The notes under the pieces: generated by a model | The model's input: only the letters and a program-made list of their open reading frames with translations | The model's database searches: none | Told to the model about the DNA's origin: nothing | NCBI RefSeq assembly: GCF_947494055.1 | Contig: NZ_CANLTR010000019.1 | Location: forward strand, 1 to 59,899 | Source of the DNA: an uncultured Jannaschia sp. | GTDB lineage: Bacteria; Pseudomonadota; Alphaproteobacteria; Rhodobacterales; Rhodobacteraceae | Reading direction: 5' to 3' | Length of the DNA: 59,899 nt | Made by a program: the position numbers and the translations under genes | In this document: one piece after another, positions 53,886-59,899 of the stretch | Layout of the letters: each line of letters starts with the position of its first letter | How positions within the stretch are numbered: position 1 is the stretch's first letter

Positions 53886-55150
53886 CATTGCTCGACGATT
53901 TCGCACGCCACCGCCGCGACGGCCGCCCGAGGGGTATCACCTCGGTCTGCTCGGCCCATCCGCTCGTCCTGCGCGCGGCGCTTCGGCACGGACGGGAGAG
54001 CGAGGCGACGGTGCTGATCGAGGCGACCTGCAACCAAGTGAACCACGAGGGCGGCTATACCGGGATGCGCCCCGCCGACTTCGCCCGCCTGGTGCGCGAG
54101 ATCGCCGCCCAAGAGGACTGCCCGGAGGAGCGGATTGTCCTTGGCGGCGACCATCTCGGCCCGAATCCCTGGCGCGACCGGTCGGCCGAGGAAGCGATGG
54201 CGGAGGCCGTGCGGATGGTGGAGGCCTATGTCGCGGCGGGCTTCCGCAAGATCCATCTCGACGCTTCCATGGGCTGCGCCGGGGAGCCTGCGGCGCTCGA
54301 CGACGAGACGACCGCGATCCGGGCCGCCCGCCTTGCGCGGGCCGCGGAGGATGCCGTCACCGAGGACGGTTCCCCGCGCCCGGTCTACGTGATCGGGACC
54401 GAGGTGCCGCCGCCCGGGGGCGCGGACCACGCGCTCGACAGCGTCGCGGTCACCGCGCCGGAGGCCGCACGGCGCACCATCGCCGTCCACCGGGCACGCT
54501 TCGCGGCCGAGGGGCTGGGGGCGGCGATGGCGCGCGTCGTCGCGGTGGTCGTGCAGCCGGGCGTCGAGTTCGGCAACCGCAACGTCGTTCCCTACGACCC
54601 GGACGCGGCGCGGGGGCTCGCCCGGGTCCTCGACGAGGAACCCGGCTTCGTCTTCGAGGCCCACTCGACCGATTACCAGGGGACCGGACCGCTCGCGCGC
54701 CTCGTGGCGGACGGGTTCGCGATCCTGAAGGTGGGACCGGAGCTGACCTTCGCCCTGCGCGAGGCGCTCTACGCGCTCGACCTGATCGCGTCGGACCTCC
54801 TGCCCGGTTACGGCGACCGGCCGTTGATGCGCGCGATGGAGGCGCTGATGACGTCCGCGCCGGAACATTGGTCGCGGCATTACGGGGAAGCCGCCGAGGA
54901 CGCCTGGATGCGGCACTATTCGCTGTCGGACCGCATCCGCTACTACTGGGCCCGTCCCGAGGCCGAAGCCGCCGTCGAACGTCTCGTCGCGGCTTTGGAC
55001 GGACGACACGTGCCGCGCCCGCTCCTGTGGCAGCATCTGCCGGGCGCGGCGCACCTCGCCGACCGCCCGTTCGACGCGGAGGCCGTCGTCCTGAATCACG
55101 TTGCAGACCGGCTCGACGCGTATCTCGCGGCCTGTCGCCCGGCGGGGTAG
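53882..55150 (+). CDS. GatZ/KbaZ-family protein, probable D-tagatose 6-phosphate 4-epimerase
   Basis: The product is 422 residues from a GTG at 53882. Family signatures (PF08013): SVCSAHPLVLRAAL, EATCNQVNHEGGYTGMRP, GGDHLGPNPWRD, HLDASMGCAG and FEAHSTDYQ. In E. coli GatZ and KbaZ support a separate tagatose-bisphosphate aldolase (GatY/KbaY). No such aldolase gene is in this window. In Agrobacterium a member of this family was shown to be an epimerase that turns D-tagatose 6-phosphate into D-fructose 6-phosphate, and the kinase neighbour supports the same role here. Confidence 0.85.
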   Translation: MTLLDDFARHRRDGRPRGITSVCSAHPLVLRAALRHGRESEATVLIEATCNQVNHEGGYTGMRPADFARLVREIAAQEDCPEERIVLGGDHLGPNPWRDRSAEEAMAEAVRMVEAYVAAGFRKIHLDASMGCAGEPAALDDETTAIRAARLARAAEDAVTEDGSPRPVYVIGTEVPPPGGADHALDSVAVTAPEAARRTIAVHRARFAAEGLGAAMARVVAVVVQPGVEFGNRNVVPYDPDAARGLARVLDEEPGFVFEAHSTDYQGTGPLARLVADGFAILKVGPELTFALREALYALDLIASDLLPGYGDRPLMRAMEALMTSAPEHWSRHYGEAAEDAWMRHYSLSDRIRYYWARPEAEAAVERLVAALDGRHVPRPLLWQHLPGAAHLADRPFDAEAVVLNHVADRLDAYLAACRPAG

Positions 55151-55551
55151 CGGCGTGCTTTGTCGACCACGCGACCGGCCTCTTTCATTTCGGCAGGCGG
55201 GTCGGTGTCGCGGCGTCGAACGTGGCAGTGGCGGCCCTCGATCGGGTGCAACTGGTCATCGACGCGTTGTCCCGGCACGGCGGCTATGCAGGCCGCCGCG
55301 GTTTCGACCTGCCGGCGGCGCCGGGTCGGGCGCCCGGATGATCCGCGCTATCCCGCGCCGTCGGTCCGCCCCTGGTCACCACGTAGCGGGGCAGGCGGGT
55401 CTTGCCGGCGTCGGCTTCGACGGGCGGCTGACAATCGAACGTCTAATGGCTTCGGAGCAGTCCATCCGCCTAGGTCAGCGTTCCGATCGGCATTCGCCGA
55501 CACTCATGTCGAGAGCGCGACCCATAGCGAGAGTACGCCACCACCGCTCGT
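55151..55551. other. Intergenic stretch, possibly with a short coding remnant
   Basis: Between 55151 and 55341 one forward frame reads FVDHATGLFHFGRRVG and AVAALDRVQLVIDALSRHGG to a stop, with no start of its own. It could be the tail of a lost gene. The rest up to the convergent exporter gene shows nothing recognisable. Confidence 0.4.
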
Positions 55552-56313
55552 CTACTTCCGCAGCTTCCAGCCGGTTCTGAAGATCCACCAGATCGTGCCG
55601 AGGCAGAGGGTGAGGAATAGCAGGATCATCGCTACGCTGAGCCCGATCGCCACGTCCGCCTCCCCGAAGAAGGACCAGCGGAAGCCGGACACCAGATAGA
55701 CGACCGGATTGAACAGCGTCACCGTCTGCCAGGCCGGGGGCAGCATCGAGATGGAGTAGAAGCTGCCGCCGAGGAAGACGAGTGGCGTGATGACGAGGAG
55801 CGGCACCAGCTGAAGCTTCTCGAAGTTGTCAGCCCAGATGCCGATGATGAAGCCGAGAAGCGCGAAGGACACGCAGGTCAGGATCAGGAAGACCAGCATC
55901 CAGACCGGGTGCAGGATCGTAAGGTCCACGAAGAAGAAGGCCGTGGCCAGGATGATGAGACCGATGAAGAGGGCCTTCGTCGCCGCCGCTCCGACGTAGC
56001 CGATGGTGATCTCGATGAATGAGAGGGGGGCCGACAGGATCTCGTCGATCGTGCCGATGAACTTCGGAAAGTAGATGCCGAAGGACGCGTTCGACGTGGC
56101 CTGCGTCAGGACCGTGAGCATGATGAGACCCGGCACGATGAAGGCGCCGTAGGGAATGCCTTCGACCGTCTCGATCCGGCTGCCGATGGCCGCGCCGAAC
56201 ACGACGAAGTAGAGCGACGTCGACAGCACGGGCGAGACGACCGATTGCGCCAGAGTGCGGAAGAAGCGCTGCATCTCGAAGGCATAGATCGCCCGGATCG
56301 CGGCGAGGTTCAT
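55552..56313 (-). CDS. ABC-2 type transporter permease
   Basis: The product is 253 residues with six membrane helices and the ABC-2 pattern: [22 protein letters not shown] at the start, [14 protein letters not shown], and the C-terminal [16 protein letters not shown] followed by [13 protein letters not shown]. It belongs to the NodJ/DrrB/YadH group of exporters. Its ATG overlaps the ATPase stop (ATGA). It should export a lipid, polysaccharide or drug-like compound; the substrate is unknown. Confidence 0.92.
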   Translation of the reverse strand: MNLAAIRAIYAFEMQRFFRTLAQSVVSPVLSTSLYFVVFGAAIGSRIETVEGIPYGAFIVPGLIMLTVLTQATSNASFGIYFPKFIGTIDEILSAPLSFIEITIGYVGAAATKALFIGLIILATAFFFVDLTILHPVWMLVFLILTCVSFALLGFIIGIWADNFEKLQLVPLLVITPLVFLGGSFYSISMLPPAWQTVTLFNPVVYLVSGFRWSFFGEADVAIGLSVAMILLFLTLCLGTIWWIFRTGWKLRK

Positions 56314-57254
56314 GCGACGTCTCCCTCGGGTTCATGACGGGTCAGGCCGACGAAGATCTCCTCCAGCGACGATTCCCGCGTCGTCACGTCGGCCACCTGC
56401 AGGCCCGCCGCGTCGATGGCGGCCAGAAGGCGCACGACGCCCGTCCGCGTGGCTCGCGTGTCGTAGGTATAGATCAGGCTGTACCCGTCCTCGGACAGCG
56501 ACAGGTCGTAGGCGGAAAGCATCTCGGGGACCGTCTCCAGCCTCGCAGTCAGCGCGACGTGCAGAACCTTCTGGCCCATCCGCGCCATCAGGGCTGCCTT
56601 ATCCTCCACGAGGAGGATGCGACCTCCGTCGATGACGGCGATGCGGTCGGCGATGGCCTCCGCCTCCTCGATGTAGTGGGTCGTCAGAATGATCGTGACG
56701 CCCTGCCGCTTGAGGTCGGCGACGATCTCCCACATGCCGCGGCGCAGTTCGACGTCGACGCCTGCCGTCGGCTCGTCCAGGAAAAGGACGCGGGGCTCAT
56801 GGGAGAGAGCCTTGGCGATCAGGACGCGCCGCTTCATGCCGCCGGAGAGTTCGCGTACCCGCGCGGTGGCCTTGTCGCCGAGAGACAGGCTGTCCAGGAT
56901 TCGAGCGATCAATTTCGGATCGCGGGGCTTGCCGAACAGCCCACGCGAAAAGGCGACCGTGCTTGCTACCGGCTCGAAGGGCTCGAGGTTGATCTCCTGA
57001 GGGACGAGACCGATCAACGCACGGGCTGCGCGGAAGTCACGCACAGTGTCGTGGCCACCCGCCGTGATCGTGCCCTCCGTGGGCGTCGTGATTCCGCAGA
57101 TTGCCGAGATCAACGTCGTCTTCCCGGCGCCGTTCGGACCGAGAAGCGCGAGTATCTCGCCCTCCGCGATATCGAGATCCACGCCCTTGAGCGCCTCGAA
57201 CCCGCTTGCGTACCGCTTCACGAGCTTGCGGACGCTGACGATGGGATCGGTCAT
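56310..57254 (-). CDS. ABC-2 type transporter ATPase
   Basis: The product is 314 residues from the ATG at 57254. Walker A is GPNGAGKTT, the signature is LSGGMKRR, Walker B is [12 protein letters not shown], and the switch His is in [16 protein letters not shown]-terminal extension of about 80 residues ends in [18 protein letters not shown], as in the NodI/DrrA/YadG group. It is the first gene of a two-gene exporter operon. Confidence 0.92.
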   Translation of the reverse strand: MTDPIVSVRKLVKRYASGFEALKGVDLDIAEGEILALLGPNGAGKTTLISAICGITTPTEGTITAGGHDTVRDFRAARALIGLVPQEINLEPFEPVASTVAFSRGLFGKPRDPKLIARILDSLSLGDKATARVRELSGGMKRRVLIAKALSHEPRVLFLDEPTAGVDVELRRGMWEIVADLKRQGVTIILTTHYIEEAEAIADRIAVIDGGRILLVEDKAALMARMGQKVLHVALTARLETVPEMLSAYDLSLSEDGYSLIYTYDTRATRTGVVRLLAAIDAAGLQVADVTTRESSLEEIFVGLTRHEPEGDVA

Positions 57255-57740
57255 GGCGGGGTCCTTTCGGCTGGCGCCACCGTTCGCATGCCGGCCGACG
57301 CTTCGCCATCCCCAAGGTTGGGTATGCCCGTCGTTCAGAATGTTCGAACTTTCATGACGCGGCCTTCGCCCGGAACGATACCGGATTGTCGGCGAGGATC
57401 GCCCGCAGCTCGACCAGCGCCTGAGGGCGGTAGATGTTGAGCAGCACGACGCAGATGCGGGCCAAGCAAGAAGCCTGTCGGTCCACGACAGTGCCACAGA
57501 ACTTGCGGGCCGGCCGCATTGTTGGCAGCAATGGGAATACCGGCCTCGACGTGACGAAAGGTTATATAGCAAGGTTGGAGATAAGATCTGACTTCCTGCC
57601 GGGTCCGTTTCCGAATGCTCCGGCCCTTCGTCCTCGTAGACAGCCCATACCGGCGGTCGCCCGACAAGCTCGCGCAGTCGGGGTTGCCCCATGAACGAGG
57701 CAGGCAACCGGCCACACGGCCACCAACAGGGAGGATCACC
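57255..57740. other. Gap between divergent genes, with a possible coding remnant
   Basis: About 485 bases. Near 57320-57352 a GTTCAGAATGTTCGAAC sequence could be an operator for the exporter genes. On the minus strand from about 57520 to a stop at 57352, one frame reads LARICVVLLNIYRPQALVEL and then RAILADNPVSFRAKAAS, which looks like the end of a lost gene, but I cannot name it. A more AT-rich patch near 57545-57590 probably holds the promoter of the following gene. Confidence 0.4.
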
Positions 57741-58712
57741 ATGACACCACACTTCAGGACGTTTCGGCAGACAGCCATGACGGCCGCGGCCGGCATGCTC
57801 GCCGTCGCGGGGGCGAACACCGCGGCCGCCGCGACGATGGGCCCGCAGATCGCGGCGCAGACCTACTCGCTCAGGGCCTTCGGGACCCTCGAGGAGCAGA
57901 TGCGGATCATCAAGGATGCCGGCGTCGATTACGTGGAAGCCTATGGCGGCCTCGGCGCGGCGTCGGATGCCAGGGCGGTTCTCGACGCGGCGGGACTGAC
58001 GGCCATCTCCGACCATGTCGGGCTCGCGGATCTGCGTGCCGACGCGGCGAATGGCTTGGCCTCCGTGATCGCGCGGCAGCGGACGCTCGGCAACGACACT
58101 GTCGTGATGCCGTACCTCGTGCCCGACGACCGCCCCGCGGACGCGGCGGGATGGGGGGCGCTCGGCCGTGAGCTCGGCGGCTATGCCGACCGCCTCGCCG
58201 AGGAGGGACTGACATTCGGGTATCACAACCACGATTTCGACCTTGTCGCGGTGGACGGCTCGACCGGCTACGAGATCGCGATCGCGGCCGGCGGCCCCAA
58301 CCTGAAGGCGCAGGTCGACGTCGGCTGGGCGGAGCGCGCGGGGGTCGATCCGACCGCGCTGCTGCAACGGCTCGACGGCAAGGTCATTTCGATCCACGCC
58401 AAGGATCTGGCCGATCCCGCGGATCCCGGGCCGACCGCCGGAGGTAGCGAGGCGCTTGGCTTCGACTTTGCCGCCGTGGGCGAAGGTCTCGTGGACTGGG
58501 GCTCCGTTCTGCCCGCCGCGCTCGATGCGGGGGCGGAGTGGTTCATCATCGAGCACGATTTCCCGCCCGACCCGTTCGAGGTCATCTCGACCGGCCGGAC
58601 CTACCTCGCGGAGAACCTGCCCGAGCCGGCGCCGGTCCCGCTTCCGGCCGGCCTGCCGCTGCTCGCCGGCGGTCTTGTCGGCCTGGGCGTCCTCCGCCGC
58701 CGCGCGCGCTGA
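57741..58712 (+). CDS. Exported sugar-isomerase-like protein with VPLPA-CTERM anchor signal
   Basis: The product is 323 residues, with GGGAGG upstream. An N-terminal signal peptide (FRQTAMTAAAGMLAVAGANT, then AAAAT) is followed by a xylose-isomerase-like TIM barrel: AAQTYSLRAFGTLEEQMRI, FGYHNHDFDLVAV, LKAQVDVGWAERAG, VISIHAKDLADP and WFIIEHDFPPDPFE. The last 25 residues are VPLPAGLPLLAGGLVGLG plus VLRRRAR: the VPLPA motif, one hydrophobic helix and a basic cluster. That is the exosortase-type sorting signal known from Rhodobacteraceae. The metal-ligand motifs match the cytosolic relative at 17.7 kb, so the enzyme may be active outside the cytoplasm. No exosortase gene is in the window. Confidence 0.85.
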   Translation: MTPHFRTFRQTAMTAAAGMLAVAGANTAAAATMGPQIAAQTYSLRAFGTLEEQMRIIKDAGVDYVEAYGGLGAASDARAVLDAAGLTAISDHVGLADLRADAANGLASVIARQRTLGNDTVVMPYLVPDDRPADAAGWGALGRELGGYADRLAEEGLTFGYHNHDFDLVAVDGSTGYEIAIAAGGPNLKAQVDVGWAERAGVDPTALLQRLDGKVISIHAKDLADPADPGPTAGGSEALGFDFAAVGEGLVDWGSVLPAALDAGAEWFIIEHDFPPDPFEVISTGRTYLAENLPEPAPVPLPAGLPLLAGGLVGLGVLRRRAR

Positions 58713-58720
58713 GGACGATT

Positions 58721-58749
58721 GCGGGTCCGCGCCACAGGCGCGGGCCCGC
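58721..58749 (+). terminator. Strong GC hairpin after the VPLPA-CTERM gene
   Basis: GCGGGTCCGCGCC and GGCGCGGGCCCGC pair along 13 bases with one G-T wobble and a 3-4 base loop, nine bases after the stop. There is only a short T run, so termination efficiency is uncertain. Confidence 0.6.
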
Positions 58750-58842
58750 ATTCCGGGCATGACCTGCCTTCGGTACGAACGTTTCCCATGACAGCCCTGG
58801 CACCCTGTTTCGACCCGGATACGAAAGCGAAGAGGCGTTGTT

Positions 58843-59073
58843 TTGATCAGAAGTGATCGAGAACGGCCTTGCCCATATTGCGGCGGACCTGCCTGGATCG
58901 CGCATTGGCAGTTCGAGGAGGGGAAATCGCCATCCGGTTCTATCGATCGGATGTGGCTTCACACCTGCACCCCTTGCGGATTCGCGGCCTATCTTTCGGG
59001 AGACCGGGAGCGGGATTTGAAGAAAGAGAATGCTTTCGGGCCAACCCCTCCAAGGGGCGCGCCACAATCCTGA
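58843..59073 (+). CDS. Small Zn-ribbon-like protein of unknown function
   Basis: The product is 76 residues if a TTG at 58843 is the start; a weak AGAGG lies about 12 bases upstream. It has two paired-cysteine knuckles, CPYCGG near residue 10 and CTPCGF near residue 42, separated by an aromatic stretch (AWIAHWQFEEG). That spacing suits a small zinc ribbon. I do not recognise a family. It stands alone between a terminator and transposase debris, so it may be an accessory gene or a chance frame. Confidence 0.4.
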   Translation: MIRSDRERPCPYCGGPAWIAHWQFEEGKSPSGSIDRMWLHTCTPCGFAAYLSGDRERDLKKENAFGPTPPRGAPQS

Positions 59074-59258
59074 AAAGGGACGGCTTTCGATGGTCCCACG
59101 GCTTGGCCTCCCTCGGTGCACCTACATGCGGTCGGCTTGCCGTCGGCCTTGTATTCTCGACATCGAAAACCGTTGCTTGTCCTAGACGTCCAAGGCTCCA
59201 ACGCTGCTTCAACGTCCCTCGCGTCCTACATCCTGCCCCAAAGCTTGAGCTTTCTGGA

Positions 59259-59338
59259 CGAAAATCGTCCGCAGTTAAGAGCTTACCGATCTTCGCGTGC
59301 AGTTCGCGTACCGTTTCCGCATAGACCTCGGGCGCCCT
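59259..59338 (-). pseudogene. Remnant of an IS3-type transposase OrfA
   Basis: On the minus strand one frame reads APEVYAETVRELHAKIGKL and then TADDF, the leucine-zipper region that ends OrfA of IS3-family elements (usually RELHAKIGKLTVENDFL). It has neither start nor the rest of the element. Confidence 0.55.
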
Positions 59339-59408
59339 GCGAATACCGCGACTTGGCCGTGCTCGACGGTGAAGGTCGTGGTCATATCACTCGCCATTGT
59401 CGCTCGGA

Positions 59409-59663
59409 TCAATGGCGCGACATGGCTCGTCCCACATCGCGTTGACCGTCTCGGGGATGAAACGCATCGCGCCAGCCATTCAGATCCGCCGCCGTCACTA
59501 CAAGCGCCCGCGCCACGATCTCCAGCGGCTCACCACGCAGAACCCGCAGCACCGCGTACCGCTTGCGGCCTGCCGTCATCCGCCGCTCCTGTCCCGGAGC
59601 CGCAGTCGCTCCGACACCTGAACTCTCCGCGCACGCGGCTCCTTCGAGCTTCCCATCCGTCAT
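59409..59663 (-). pseudogene. Truncated transposase OrfA with helix-turn-helix
   Basis: About 70 N-terminal residues look like an IS-element OrfA: RRMTAGRKRYAVLRVLRGEP followed by LEIVARALVVTAADLNGWRDAF. After WRDAF the family sequence is lost and 15 unrelated residues follow to the stop. The IS3-type zipper remnant at 59259-59338 lies downstream on the same strand, so the two may be pieces of one broken OrfA. Confidence 0.6.
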
Positions 59664-59684
59664 CTCTACTACCTCCGAGCGGCT

Positions 59685-59897
59685 TCAATAAGCCTTCAGG
59701 GGTGTCTCAGCGATCCCTGGGGCGGGGGAGGTGGGCTCTGTGGTGGGTATGCCGAGCGCTGTATGGCCGTTCAGCGCGGCGGCGCGAATCTGGAGTTCTG
59801 CGACCTGACGTTCGAAGTCGCGGATAGTGTCCCACCCTGTGGTGTAGGAGGCCGCGCGCGGAGCCTTTGGCTCGGCGCAGCGTGCGGCCGGGCTGGT
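59685..59897 (-). CDS. 3' end of an unidentified gene cut by the right edge
   Basis: An open minus-strand frame enters from the right edge and ends at 59685 (TGA), 22 bases before the OrfA remnant start. Its last residues include WDTIRDFERQVAELQIRAAAL followed by NGHTALGIPTTEPT. The helical, charged segment suggests a coiled-coil end. Its position directly upstream of a transposase fragment suggests a mobile-element or recombinase gene, but I cannot name the family. Confidence 0.45.
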   Translation of the reverse strand, partial: TSPAARCAEPKAPRAASYTTGWDTIRDFERQVAELQIRAAALNGHTALGIPTTEPTSPAPGIAETPLKAY

Positions 59898-59899
59898 GG

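Overview
The window looks like part of an extrachromosomal replicon (plasmid or chromid) of a Rhodobacteraceae-type alphaproteobacterium. The reasons are the high GC content, a DnaA-like replication initiator next to a ParA/ParB pair, a VPLPA-CTERM protein-sorting tail, a SmoS-type sorbitol dehydrogenase, and the density of ABC transporters with short-chain dehydrogenases. No rRNA, tRNA or CRISPR array was seen.

Layout. (1) 1-4.38 kb: a Tn5053/Tn7-like transposition operon, tniA (cut by the window edge), tniB and tniQ, closed by a terminator. (2) 4.5-10.4 kb: an SDR gene, a NitT/TauT-type ABC importer whose last permease carries an in-frame TGA, a GntR/FCD regulator and a fumarylacetoacetase-family hydrolase. 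A repeated CCAATT-type box array lies between the regulator and the hydrolase. (3) 10.5-15.1 kb: a DegT/DnrJ aminotransferase diverging from a large thiamine-diphosphate enzyme, then a small membrane protein. (4) 15.4-27.4 kb: a beta-mannoside locus. Reading leftward from a divergent LacI regulator it has an ABC sugar importer, a GH2 beta-mannosidase, a TIM-barrel isomerase, a Gfo/Idh/MocA oxidoreductase, a 92-residue orphan ORF and a TolB-like propeller; most junctions are ATGA overlaps. An aldo/keto reductase faces the regulator.

(5) 27.6-32.1 kb: the replicon backbone. It holds vapBC with a palindromic operator, the DnaA-like initiator, an intergenic candidate origin, parA-parB, and four parS-like 16-bp palindromes just after parB. 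(6) 32.8-39.6 kb: a graveyard of decayed heptose/LPS sugar genes (glycosyltransferases, gmhA, hldE, heptosyltransferase-like genes), each with stops, frameshifts or internal deletions. (7) 39.6-46.8 kb: redox and stress genes (quinone oxidoreductase, Mn catalase, a Tat-exported HIRAN protein, SDR, dihydrolipoyl-dehydrogenase-like flavoprotein, a frameshifted intradiol-dioxygenase-like gene, ferric-reductase-like membrane protein). Two direct copies of a palindromic repeat bracket the first four.

(8) 47-55.2 kb: a polyol/ketose locus with three SDRs, a ribose-type ABC importer, a PfkB kinase and a GatZ/KbaZ-like protein. It fits uptake of a hexitol, oxidation to a ketose, phosphorylation, and conversion of D-tagatose 6-phosphate to D-fructose 6-phosphate. 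(9) 55.5-59.9 kb: an ABC-2 exporter, an isomerase-family protein with both a signal peptide and a VPLPA-CTERM tail, a small Zn-ribbon ORF, and transposase debris at the right edge.

The most unusual items are the exported VPLPA-CTERM isomerase, the Tat-exported HIRAN protein, the coupled orphan ORF in the mannoside operon, the initiator/parS layout, and the heptose-gene graveyard on a replicon that otherwise carries intact operons. Starts, motifs and overlaps were read from the sequence. Family names come from recognising conserved motifs, without database searches.
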